Shown here piece after piece: positions 1 through 6,834 of a stretch of DNA of 10,108 nucleotides. The position numbers and the translations under genes were made by a program. The notes beneath the pieces were generated by a model. The model saw only the letters and a list, made by a program, of their open reading frames with translations, ran no database searches and was not told the origin of the DNA. This DNA comes from MAG-121220-bin8 sp965655865 (GTDB taxonomy: Bacteria > Bacteroidota > Bacteroidia > Flavobacteriales > Flavobacteriaceae), in assembly GCA_965655865.1 (NCBI GenBank), contig CBFHJJ010000031.1:1-10108 (forward strand), given 5' to 3'. Each line of letters opens with the position of its first letter. Position 1 is the first letter of the stretch.

Positions 1-871
1 TTTTTATTTGTATTCACCCGACATTTTAGTTTCAGAGCTTAAGAAAAAATATACCAATCAACATTCAAAATTTGTTGAAATTGAGGGAATGAATGTTCAT
101 TACAGGGATGAGGGAAAAGGTCAAGTTATTGTTTTGTTACACGGGACAGGGGCTTCATTACACACATGGGACAATTGGACTGAGGAATTAAAAAAATCAT
201 TTAGAGTTGTTAGGTTAGACTTGCCTGCTTACGGCCTAACTGGCCCACACCCAGAAAATAAATATTCACTCCCAGACTACTCTAATTTTTTAAATTCTTT
301 TGTTGATTCTATTGGAGTTGATAATTTCATTCTTTCAGGTAATTCACTTGGAGGTGCAATTGCATGGTACTATACTACCGAACATCAAAACAAGGTAAAA
401 TTATTGAGTTTACTAGATCCTGGAGGGTTTTATAATAAAGAGAAGCAAAGCCCATTGGTTTTTAGATTAGCCAGAGCTCCAGGAATTAATAAAATTCTTC
501 GTTACGTAACTCCTAGATTTTTTATTAAAAACACTTTAAAAGAAGTGTATTATGATAAAACTAAGCTAACAGACAAAAAAATAGATACATACAGAGACCT
601 GATTTTAAGAGAAAATAACAGGGAATCGTTTATTAATCGGACAAGTTCTTCGCCAGTAGATTATACCCAAAGATTAAAATTAATAACTATTCCAACGCAA
701 ATTTTGTGGGGAAACGAAGATGAATGGATTTCTGTTGACAATGCAAAATTATTTAGTGAAGCATTGCCTAATAACAGAGTAGATATAATGAAAGAAACAG
801 GTCACCTTCCAATGGAAGAAAGACCCTACGAAAGCCTGGAGCTGTTGTTGAATTTTATAAACGAGAATTAA
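1..871 (+). CDS. alpha/beta-fold hydrolase, 5' end outside the window
   Basis: Probable serine hydrolase of the alpha/beta fold. Residues are counted from the TTG at 8. The oxyanion-loop motif HGTGAS is at 45-50. The nucleophile elbow GNSLG is at 111-115, with Ser113. The acid Asp238 lies in WGNED and the catalytic His266 in TGHLP, so the triad is complete. The substrate cannot be told; related proteins are called as esterases, epoxide hydrolases or haloperoxidase-like enzymes. The frame is open to the left edge, reading F-Y-L-Y-S-P-D. In flavobacterial relatives I recall this stretch following an N-terminal membrane helix, so the real start and a membrane anchor probably lie upstream and the TTG is an internal Leu. 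The stop overlaps the next gene's ATG by one base (TAATG), implying translational coupling. The fold is secure; the anchor is inferred. Confidence 0.88.
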   Translation, partial: FYLYSPDILVSELKKKYTNQHSKFVEIEGMNVHYRDEGKGQVIVLLHGTGASLHTWDNWTEELKKSFRVVRLDLPAYGLTGPHPENKYSLPDYSNFLNSFVDSIGVDNFILSGNSLGGAIAWYYTTEHQNKVKLLSLLDPGGFYNKEKQSPLVFRLARAPGINKILRYVTPRFFIKNTLKEVYYDKTKLTDKKIDTYRDLILRENNRESFINRTSSSPVDYTQRLKLITIPTQILWGNEDEWISVDNAKLFSEALPNNRVDIMKETGHLPMEERPYESLELLLNFINEN

Positions 872-1539
872 TGACTTTATCGAATTCTATTTTTACTTTT
901 TTTAAAGAACTTAAAGCTAATAATAATAGAGAATGGTTTTTAAAAAACAAACCAATATTTAAACAGCACGAAGCTCAAGTAAAAACTTTTGGAGAAGAAT
1001 TAAAAAACAGACTAAATGAGTTTGACAGTATTGATAGATTTAAATTATTTAGAATATACAGAGACGTTCGCTTTTCTAAAGACAAAACACCTTTTAAGAC
1101 CCATTTTGGACTTACCTGGCACAGAACTAAACCATTATACAGAGGAGGGTATTACTTACACATATCACCAGGAAAAAATTTTTTAGCATGCGGATTTTGG
1201 GATCCAAATCCTAGTGATTTAAAACGGATAAGACAGGAACTAGATTACGACGCTAAGGAATTTAGAGATATAATAAATGCTAAGGAATTTTCTTCTGCTT
1301 GGGGAGTTTTGGAGGGTAGTGAGTTAAAAACTGCACCACGAAATTTTGATAAAAACCATCCAGATATTGATTTAATACGCAAAAAACAATATATTTTTTC
1401 TATAAACTTTTCTGAAAAAGAAATTACTGAACCGGGATTTATTAATAGAGTAGAAGATGCCTTGAAAAAAGTTAAGCCCTTCACTAATTACATGTCCGAT
1501 GTATTAACAACAGATGAAAATGGAGAATCTCTATTATAG
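871..1539 (+). CDS. DUF2461 / TIGR02453 family protein
   Basis: A 222-residue protein of the DUF2461 (TIGR02453) family, whose biochemical role is unknown. Family signatures are visible. The N-terminus has a stretch of the form FFKEL-x-NNNREWF (10-23). The most conserved segment, RDVRFSKDKTPFKTH, is at 64-78, followed by a glycine/tyrosine-rich strand (RGGYYLHISP, 91-100). There is no signal peptide or membrane segment, so it is expected in the cytoplasm. The length is normal for the family. The ATG is fixed by the TAATG overlap with the hydrolase upstream, which suggests the two are made together. The 3' end overlaps the convergent small membrane-protein gene by six bases. Family assignment is firm; function is open. 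Confidence 0.9.
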   Translation: MTLSNSIFTFFKELKANNNREWFLKNKPIFKQHEAQVKTFGEELKNRLNEFDSIDRFKLFRIYRDVRFSKDKTPFKTHFGLTWHRTKPLYRGGYYLHISPGKNFLACGFWDPNPSDLKRIRQELDYDAKEFRDIINAKEFSSAWGVLEGSELKTAPRNFDKNHPDIDLIRKKQYIFSINFSEKEITEPGFINRVEDALKKVKPFTNYMSDVLTTDENGESLL

Positions 1540-1734
1540 TTTTTTAAATAGATTGTTTAGGCCATAAAAAAACCATATTGCAACTCCAGCCCACCAAACT
1601 TTAAAGAACCAGTCGTTCTTTGTTGTCCCATTTAATTCAAGCCATTCAAAAACTACTCCTTCAATAAATATGTCAAAGACAAATAAACCAACAAATCCTA
1701 AAATCCAAAGTATAAAAAAACTATAAAGTTTCAT
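1534..1734 (-). CDS. small two-helix membrane protein, unknown function
   Basis: A 66-residue protein that I do not recognise. Two hydrophobic segments are clear: about residues 5-25 (rich in F, L, I, V and G) and about 43-60 (rich in W, F and A). A short polar loop with acidic and Asn/Thr residues lies between them, and the C-terminus is basic (LFKKL). This fits a small inner-membrane hairpin protein. It lies 84 bases after glmS on the same strand and could be the last gene of that transcript, unless the weak hairpin between them ends transcription. Its last six bases overlap the 3' end of the convergent DUF2461 gene. The start is the first ATG, with no Shine-Dalgarno sequence. Coding status is supported by the coherent two-helix pattern. 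Confidence 0.68.
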   Translation of the reverse strand: MKLYSFFILWILGFVGLFVFDIFIEGVVFEWLELNGTTKNDWFFKVWWAGVAIWFFYGLNNLFKKL

Positions 1735-1755
1735 TTTTTAAAAATAATAATTCTT

Positions 1756-1782
1756 AAAAAATTCATTAAACAATGATGAATT
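1756..1782 (-). terminator. weak hairpin downstream of glmS, possible terminator
   Basis: A 7-bp inverted repeat (AATTCAT at 1760-1766 and ATGAATT at 1776-1782) with a 9-base loop lies 3' of glmS. Read on the minus strand, it runs directly into a short U tract. Only one pair is G-C, so it would be weak and may let transcription continue into the 66-residue membrane-protein gene. Confidence 0.3.
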
Positions 1783-1818
1783 AATTCTTTGTGACTGTTA
1801 GTTTTACTGCTTTACACA

Positions 1819-3663
1819 TTACTCTACAGTAACGGATTTAGCTAAGTTTCTAGGCTGATCAATATCACATCCTTTTTTATTTGCAATGTGATAAGATAGA
1901 AGTTGCAAAGGAATATTAGCTAAAATTGGAGCAATAAGTTCGTCACAATCTGGTATTTCAATAATGTGATCAGCTAATTGTTCAATCTCTTTATCGCCCT
2001 CAGAAACAACTGCTATAATTTGTCCCCCACGAGCTTTAATTTCCATTATGTTACTAACAACCTTATGATAATTTCCTTTTTTAGTTGCAATTACAACTAC
2101 CGGCATGTTTTCATCAATAAGTGCAATAGGACCGTGCTTCATTTCTGCTGCCGGATAGCCTTCCGCATGAATGTAAGATATTTCTTTAAGTTTTAAAGCC
2201 CCCTCAAGAGCAATTGGGAAATGATATCCTCTACCTAAATATAGAAAGTTTGCAGCTTCTAAATAATTTTCAGAAATACTCTCAATTAATGAATTAGATT
2301 TTAAAACCCTTTCAATAGTTTTTGGCAATTCATAAAGTTCATTAAGAACTCTATCATAACGATCTTTATCAATTGTCCCAAGTTTTTCACCCAAAGCAAG
2401 ACCCATAAGTAGTAGTAAACTTATTTGGCAACTAAATGCTTTTGTTGAGGCTACTCCGATTTCAGAACCTGCATGTGTATATACACCAGTATGGGTTTCT
2501 CTTGCAATTGAAGACCCAACTACGTTACAAATCCCATATAAAAAAGCACCCTTTTCTTTGGCCATTTTTATAGCAGCAAGTGTATCAGCGGTTTCTCCAG
2601 ATTGTGATATTGGGATAACTATATCACCTTTATTAATAACAGGATTTCTGTATCTAAACTCAGAAGCATATTCAACTTCAACCGGAATCCTTAATAATTC
2701 TTCAAAAAAGTATTCTCCTAATAGACTTGAATGCCAAGAAGTTCCACATGAAATAAAAATAATTCTGTTAGCAGAAGTAAAATCTTTATAGTGTCTTTTT
2801 AGTGATGAGATAGATATTTTTTCTTCAGGGGATATTAACCTTCCTCTAAAAGTATCTGTAATTGATTGAGGTTGTTCAAAAATCTCTTTTAACATAAAAT
2901 GATCGTAACCACCCTTTTCTACGTCTTCAATATCTTGTTTTAACTCTTGAATGTATGGATCAATTACTGAGTCTTTTTTTATTTCTCTTAAAGTAAGCCC
3001 TTTCTTTAAGTTTACAATCACCATCTCATTATCATTTAAGTAAACACATCGTTTAGTAAACTCTAGAAACGGAGTTGCGTCTGATCCAAAATAATATTCA
3101 GATTCTCCAACTCCAATAGCTAACGGACTACCTAGTCTTGCTCCAACAAGCTCTTTTGGATTTGTTGAGTCAAAAGCAACAATAGCATATGCCCCAACAA
3201 CTTGTTTTAATGCATAATAAACAGCCTTTCCTAGTTTAACTTTTTTTGATTTTTTGATATCCTCAATCAGATTAACTAACACTTCAGAATCGGTGTCTGA
3301 ACTAAATGTATATCCTTTTTTTAAAAGAATTTTTTTTATGGAATCGTAATTTTCAATAATACCATTGTGAACTAAAGAAATTTCACCTGAATTTGAAACG
3401 TGAGGATGTGAGTTAACTTGATTTGGAGGTCCATGAGTTGCCCACCTGGTGTGACCAATTCCAATTGTTCCCTTCTTGTCTTTTTCATTGCTGAAAAGGT
3501 TTTCAAGCGCAGACACTTTCCCTTTACTTTTTTTAACTAGCAATTCGTTATTATATATCATTAATCCGGACGAATCATAACCTCTATATTCTAATTTTTT
3601 TAGTCCATTAATTAAAATATCGTAGACAGGTTTTTCGCCAATATATCCTACTATTCCGCACAT
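1819..3663 (-). CDS. glmS: glutamine--fructose-6-phosphate aminotransferase (isomerizing)
   Basis: GlmS makes glucosamine-6-phosphate from fructose-6-phosphate and glutamine, the first committed step to UDP-GlcNAc, peptidoglycan and lipopolysaccharide. The 614-residue length is typical. The class II glutaminase domain begins MCGIVGYIG, with Cys2 exposed as the nucleophile once Met is removed. HTRWATHG is at 71-78 and NGIIENY at 100-106. Two SIS isomerase domains follow. The first carries the CGTS motif at 306-309, SQSGET at 353-358 and SEIGVASTK at 400-408. The protein ends with the characteristic DQPRNLAKSVTVE, whose Lys609 matches the conserved lysine near the C-terminus of the isomerase site. 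The ATG overlaps the stop of the GNAT gene by one base (TAATG), so glmS translation probably depends on the gene upstream. I saw no glmS ribozyme or other RNA control element. Confidence 0.98.
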   Translation of the reverse strand: MCGIVGYIGEKPVYDILINGLKKLEYRGYDSSGLMIYNNELLVKKSKGKVSALENLFSNEKDKKGTIGIGHTRWATHGPPNQVNSHPHVSNSGEISLVHNGIIENYDSIKKILLKKGYTFSSDTDSEVLVNLIEDIKKSKKVKLGKAVYYALKQVVGAYAIVAFDSTNPKELVGARLGSPLAIGVGESEYYFGSDATPFLEFTKRCVYLNDNEMVIVNLKKGLTLREIKKDSVIDPYIQELKQDIEDVEKGGYDHFMLKEIFEQPQSITDTFRGRLISPEEKISISSLKRHYKDFTSANRIIFISCGTSWHSSLLGEYFFEELLRIPVEVEYASEFRYRNPVINKGDIVIPISQSGETADTLAAIKMAKEKGAFLYGICNVVGSSIARETHTGVYTHAGSEIGVASTKAFSCQISLLLLMGLALGEKLGTIDKDRYDRVLNELYELPKTIERVLKSNSLIESISENYLEAANFLYLGRGYHFPIALEGALKLKEISYIHAEGYPAAEMKHGPIALIDENMPVVVIATKKGNYHKVVSNIMEIKARGGQIIAVVSEGDKEIEQLADHIIEIPDCDELIAPILANIPLQLLSYHIANKKGCDIDQPRNLAKSVTVE

Positions 3664-4061
3664 TAGTTTCTAATTATCATTTGAATTTCATTTTTTTCAA
3701 ACCCAATTTTTTTATAAAATTCAGAGTTTTTTTCAGAGGAATTTAGAACAGTTTTATCACAATTTTTTTCAGAAGCGATTACAATTAGTTTTTCAACAAG
3801 TTTTTTGCCAATTCCTTTTCCCCTGTAATTTTCATTAACAGCTACATCTTCAATGAGACCTAGTGTTCTAGTAAGTTTTTTAATTACATGTAACGAAGCA
3901 ACTCCAGTAACAGTATCATTATCAACTGAAACAATAGTAATTGAAGAGGGATCTGAAAGATAAGATGTATTGATTTGCTTATCAAAATTATTGCTGAACG
4001 ACCTTTTCCAAATTTCTATAACTTGACTAAAATCAGTATTTTCTAACTCTCTTATTTTCAT
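3663..4061 (-). CDS. GNAT acetyltransferase resembling glucosamine-6-phosphate N-acetyltransferase (Gna1-like)
   Basis: A 132-residue single-domain GNAT enzyme with no signal peptide. The acetyl-CoA pyrophosphate loop is RGKGIG at 80-85. Strand beta4 reads IEDVAVN (70-76), and the C-terminal part has SEKN..FYKKIGF (109-121). Aligned from memory with yeast Gna1, residues about 69-132 match without a gap. Glu71/Asp72 fall on Glu98/Asp99, Tyr116 on the catalytic Tyr143, and Arg131 on Arg158 near the C-terminus. Two positions differ: Asn107 where yeast has Asp134, and Asp102 where yeast has Tyr129. The gene overlaps glmS by one base, and GlmS makes Gna1's substrate, which strengthens the assignment. 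The gene could still be another small GNAT, such as a protein or amino acid acetyltransferase. GNAT membership is sure; the substrate is inferred. Confidence 0.85.
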   Translation of the reverse strand: MKIRELENTDFSQVIEIWKRSFSNNFDKQINTSYLSDPSSITIVSVDNDTVTGVASLHVIKKLTRTLGLIEDVAVNENYRGKGIGKKLVEKLIVIASEKNCDKTVLNSSEKNSEFYKKIGFEKNEIQMIIRN

Positions 4062-4081
4062 AAAAAAAGCGAAAATAAGAA

Positions 4082-4095
4082 TTTTATCGATAAAA
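4082..4095. promoter_or_regulatory. 14-bp perfect palindrome upstream of the GNAT-glmS pair
   Basis: TTTTATCGATAAAA is a perfect palindrome with no spacer, 20 bases upstream of the GNAT start, in the 63-base gap after the YceI gene. Its place would suit an operator for the GNAT-glmS pair. In DNA this AT-rich, one or two such palindromes per 10 kb are expected by chance, so support is weak. No match to the flavobacterial TAnnTTTG promoter element was found in this gap. Confidence 0.2.
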
Positions 4096-4124
4096 AATTG
4101 TTATTTATCTAAAAATAGAGTCAG

Positions 4125-4739
4125 TTAATCGACAACGTCCATTTGCTTGATATATAGATTCACAGTAAGCGCTATGTCATCAAGGATTAATTTATCACCT
4201 AAGTTTTCAAAAAAGCTTCCTGAACCGTATTGAACATTGTATTTACTTCTGTCAAAAACTAAATTTGAAACAAATCCACCGGCTTGACTTACTAAATCAA
4301 ATTGAATAGGATGAGTAATTTCTTTAATCGTAAGAGAACCATCTACTAAATAACCTGTTTTAGTTCTTTTCGAAGACAGTATTGTAAGTTTAGATTTTTT
4401 GTGCTTTTTGACTGAGAAAAAATCATCAGATTTTAAATGACCCTCTAATCTTTGTTTATTAGAACCTGTTAAATCCTCTACATTTAATGAATTCATGTCA
4501 ACTATAAAATAACCACTACAAAGAACAGGGATTCCCTTATTATCTTGTTCACAAAAGATTAATTCGCCCTTTTCAAAAGTTAAAGAACCATAATGCTGGC
4601 TTCCAGTAATTTTTTCTCCAACCCATTTTAAAGAGCTGCTTTCAGTATCTATCATCACAGTCGCCTTTTTATCATTTTGGGCTGATAAAGACGAAAACAC
4701 AAGGCATAATAGTAATATTAATGTATTTAAAAATTTCAT
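4125..4739 (-). CDS. YceI family protein, secreted
   Basis: A 204-residue protein of the YceI family, lipocalin-like beta-barrels that bind polyisoprenoid or other lipid-like ligands in the periplasm. A Sec signal peptide covers residues 1-20 (hydrophobic core then SLSA, likely cleavage before Gln21). There is no lipobox, so the mature protein should be soluble. Family landmarks are the tryptophan in SLKWVGEK (36-43), HLKSDDFF at 101-108, and GSLTIKEITHPI at 134-145. Length is usual for the family. It sits between the 43-residue basic protein (39 bases) and the GNAT (63 bases) on the same strand, and could share their transcript. The ligand is unknown and the neighbours give no clear hint. 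Confidence 0.92.
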   Translation of the reverse strand: MKFLNTLILLLCLVFSSLSAQNDKKATVMIDTESSSLKWVGEKITGSQHYGSLTFEKGELIFCEQDNKGIPVLCSGYFIVDMNSLNVEDLTGSNKQRLEGHLKSDDFFSVKKHKKSKLTILSSKRTKTGYLVDGSLTIKEITHPIQFDLVSQAGGFVSNLVFDRSKYNVQYGSGSFFENLGDKLILDDIALTVNLYIKQMDVVD

Positions 4740-4778
4740 GTATTATATGTTTGTTATAATTAAACAGTTTGTGGGGAA

Positions 4779-4910
4779 CTAACTTCCTCTTCCAGTTTTT
4801 CTAACACCACCAGATTTGGCGTTACTAGATTTGTTTTTAAAGTTTTGTTTAACTCCTTTTTTGTTTGGAGCTTGTTTTTCCATTCTATTTCCAAAAAATT
4901 TACTTCCCAT
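4779..4910 (-). CDS. 43-residue highly basic protein, unknown function
   Basis: A short open frame with an ATG start and TAG stop that gene callers can easily miss. It begins MGSKFFGNRMEK and ends GGVRKTGRGS. It has nine Lys and three Arg against one Glu, and many Asn, Gly and Ser, so it is strongly positive and probably disordered. It has no hydrophobic segment, so a cytoplasmic nucleic-acid or ribosome partner is conceivable, but no family is recognised. I compared it with the small ribosomal protein Thx and saw no match. It starts 31 bases after the M24 peptidase stop and ends 39 bases before the YceI start, filling an otherwise empty 202-base gap on the same strand. The strongly biased composition supports a real gene. 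Confidence 0.62.
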   Translation of the reverse strand: MGSKFFGNRMEKQAPNKKGVKQNFKNKSSNAKSGGVRKTGRGS

Positions 4911-4941
4911 GGTTTTAATTTTTAAATGTTTATTTCAAATA

Positions 4942-5616
4942 TTATGCCAATAATTGTTCAAAAAATCCTCCGATTTCTTTTTCTTTATCAACAAAGTGGA
5001 TTTCTAAAATCCAGTTTTTTTTCTCACCTTTTTTATTCAAATCAAACATATTAGAATGATTTTCAGGGTGAATGTAATTAGTTTTGTCTTCTTTTTCAAG
5101 TTTTTCATGAGGATATTGTCCTATTATATGGCCTGCAATTTCTCCACCAAACTCCCATCCGTATTTTTTAGCTAACTCATTACAGTAATTATATAATTGT
5201 GCCCCAGTTATTTTTGTCTTGGAATTAAAATGTTTTTTACCCTCATGCCAAGCCTTTTCAATATCATCCTTTAATTTTTTTTTCAAAGGGTTGTTTCCAA
5301 CAACATAAGTTCTTCCAAAATCTGCTTCCCATTCTTCGAATATGGGACCAAAATCTAGAAATAATATATCATCTTTTTTTAAAATTAAATTTTCTGGATT
5401 TTCATTGTAAGGAAATAAGGTGTTTTTACCGCACCTTACTATTCTTTTATGCCAGTATTTTTTTATACCAAACATGTTAAATGCTAATTCGAAAATCAAT
5501 TCATTTATTTTGTTTTCAGAATTTCCAGCAACAAGAATATTTTTATTTTCTATTTCGTTAAATAATTGTTGAGCCTTTTGTTCTGCCTCAACTAAATTTT
5601 TCAGCGTTAAATCCAT
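4942..5616 (-). CDS. M24 family metallopeptidase (Xaa-Pro aminopeptidase / methionine aminopeptidase fold)
   Basis: A 224-residue protein with the 'pita-bread' fold of peptidase family M24. All five expected metal ligands can be placed: Asp88 in LDFGP, Asp99 in DFGRTY, His163 in GHIIG, Glu205 in LEIHF, and Glu220 in GGFFEQLL. A dinuclear metal site is therefore likely. It lacks the extra N-terminal domain of full-length prolidases and has no signal peptide, so it is a cytoplasmic, catalytic-domain-only member. The second conserved His region (PHE, 169-171) is present. The peptide substrate cannot be told, and it differs enough from housekeeping Map that I do not assign that name. It is the first gene of the minus-strand run that leads to glmS, divergent from the phosphodiesterase gene across 46 bases. 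Confidence 0.88.
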   Translation of the reverse strand: MDLTLKNLVEAEQKAQQLFNEIENKNILVAGNSENKINELIFELAFNMFGIKKYWHKRIVRCGKNTLFPYNENPENLILKKDDILFLDFGPIFEEWEADFGRTYVVGNNPLKKKLKDDIEKAWHEGKKHFNSKTKITGAQLYNYCNELAKKYGWEFGGEIAGHIIGQYPHEKLEKEDKTNYIHPENHSNMFDLNKKGEKKNWILEIHFVDKEKEIGGFFEQLLA

Positions 5617-5662
5617 TAATTAAATATAACTAAATTGTATTATCAATTTTATACTAAATTTT
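5617..5662. promoter_or_regulatory. divergent intergenic region between peptidase and phosphodiesterase genes
   Basis: Only 46 very AT-rich bases separate two divergent starts, so promoters for both directions must lie here or reach into the coding ends. No convincing TAnnTTTG element or Shine-Dalgarno sequence was seen on either strand, so the call rests on gene arrangement alone. Confidence 0.4.
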
Positions 5663-6400
5663 ATGAAAAAAGTAATTTTTCTACTTCTATTTTTTGTCAA
5701 TTTAAATGCTCAAAATTCAATTTTAAATATTGGTCACCGTGGTGCAAAAGGTCATGTAGCCGAAAATACAATTGCTTCAATTAAAAAGGCTATTGAGTTA
5801 GGCGCTGACGGGATTGAGATTGATGTTTTTCGTTGTTTAACTGGTGAAATAGTTGTGTTCCATGATAAAACCTTAGATATGTTAAGTAACGGCACAGGCT
5901 ATATTGAAGAAAAATCTCTTTCAGAATTAAAAGAGTTAAATATTTTAGAATCTAGTTATTCAATTCCAACTCTTGAAGAAGTTATCAAATCGATCGGCAA
6001 AGAAGTGTTTTTAAATATCGAACTAAAAGGATCTAATACTTCAAAAGGATCTTTAGAGACGGTTTACAAACATGTTAAAACAGGTAAAATTAATATGTCA
6101 AATATTTTGTTTTCAAGCTTTAATTGGGAGGAATTATCAGAATTAAGAAACTTAGATAGTGATGTAAAAATAGCACTTATTACAGGAGAAGATCCGCTGA
6201 AAGCAATCTCCACTGCTTTAACTTTAAATGCTATTGCAATTAATCCAAATCATAAGAAATTAAATCAGGAAAATGTTGAAAAAATATTTAGTTCAGGACT
6301 TAAAATATATACTTGGACAGTAAATAATAAATTGGATATAATTAAAGTTAAAGACTTAAAAGTTAACGGTATAATTACAGATTTTCCAGAGAGGATTTAA
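5663..6400 (+). CDS. glycerophosphodiester phosphodiesterase, secreted
   Basis: A 245-residue GDPD-family enzyme (TIM barrel) that cleaves glycerophosphodiesters to glycerol-3-phosphate and an alcohol. A signal peptide covers about residues 1-16, ending NLNA before Gln17, so it acts outside the cytoplasm, probably in the periplasm. Catalytic and metal residues are in place: HRGA (His25, Arg26), AEN (Glu34), EID (Glu52, Asp54), FHD (His67) and NIELKG (Glu120, Lys122). The C-terminus has the family pattern YTWTVN then NGIITDFPE. Length is normal for a secreted single-domain GDPD. It may salvage phosphate, glycerol or headgroups from phospholipid debris; this is a family-level inference. Its last 26 bases overlap the 3' end of the convergent serine-kinase-like gene. 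Confidence 0.95.
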   Translation: MKKVIFLLLFFVNLNAQNSILNIGHRGAKGHVAENTIASIKKAIELGADGIEIDVFRCLTGEIVVFHDKTLDMLSNGTGYIEEKSLSELKELNILESSYSIPTLEEVIKSIGKEVFLNIELKGSNTSKGSLETVYKHVKTGKINMSNILFSSFNWEELSELRNLDSDVKIALITGEDPLKAISTALTLNAIAINPNHKKLNQENVEKIFSSGLKIYTWTVNNKLDIIKVKDLKVNGIITDFPERI

Positions 6401-6833
6401 CTTCAATTTTAAATAAACTTGATAATAACATAATAGGCTGCCACTTTTTTAACTTATTACAATAAATTCTGTGACTTGTGCTTTTTGGTTCCATAAGCTT
6501 ACCACTAACCGCATTATCAATTATGTCTTGTTTAGAGTATTTTTCTGTTTCACTAGTAATGATACTTTTTGAAAAATAATCAATTTTAGTAACTGGAATT
6601 TTTTTAAAGCCAAGTTTTTTAAGTGTAAAATACCTGTGATGGCCATCAATTATAACCATTGTTTTAGAACAACATAAAATAGAAGAGATTATAATATAAT
6701 CGTCAAACGATTTTAAAAAATTGGTTAGTGTTGACGAATTTTTTTTAATTGTTTTCTCATGGGGGAAAAGTAGATTAGTATCTACAAGCTCTAGACTTTT
6801 GATTATTGTGTTATCAAAATCTATTGAATACAT
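6375..6833 (-). CDS. ParB/sulfiredoxin-fold protein resembling free serine kinase (SerK/SbnI-like), compact form
   Basis: A 152-residue protein of the ParB/Srx-like fold. Its motifs match free serine kinases, which phosphorylate L-serine to O-phosphoserine (archaeal SerK, staphylococcal SbnI). PHEK at 24-27 places Glu26 at the position of the SerK catalytic Glu30. The signature DGHHRY is at 63-68, followed by KLGFKKIPV and DYFS (85-88). A PKSTSH motif at 116-121 corresponds to PKTTRH in SerK, with the Arg replaced by Ser. Archaeal SerK is about 240 residues as I recall; here the middle segment between DYFS and PKSTSH is only about 27 residues, so this is a compact form. It starts one base after the 37-residue membrane protein and belongs to the operon with a sulfur amino acid PLP enzyme. 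Fold is fairly sure; kinase activity is inferred. Confidence 0.75.
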   Translation of the reverse strand: MYSIDFDNTIIKSLELVDTNLLFPHEKTIKKNSSTLTNFLKSFDDYIIISSILCCSKTMVIIDGHHRYFTLKKLGFKKIPVTKIDYFSKSIITSETEKYSKQDIIDNAVSGKLMEPKSTSHRIYCNKLKKWQPIMLLSSLFKIEVKSSLENL

Positions 6834-6834
6834 T

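Noticed and set aside
8..10. TTG as the start codon of the first hydrolase gene
   Set aside because: The frame is open to the left edge, and the residues before it fit the end of a membrane helix seen in relatives, so the gene most likely starts outside the window.
1245..1484. Minus-strand open frame inside the DUF2461 gene
   Set aside because: Opposite-strand shadow of a clear family member; no independent motifs.
1978..2196. Plus-strand open frame inside glmS
   Set aside because: Antisense shadow of the strongly conserved GlmS C-terminal region; Cys/Asn/Phe-rich translation with no recognisable motif.
2558..2791. Plus-strand open frame inside glmS
   Set aside because: Antisense shadow over the first SIS domain; no start context or family features.
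4779..4910. Identification of the 43-residue basic protein as ribosomal protein Thx
   Set aside because: Although small and basic, it lacks the Thx-like GKGD..RRGKI pattern I would expect, so no name was given.
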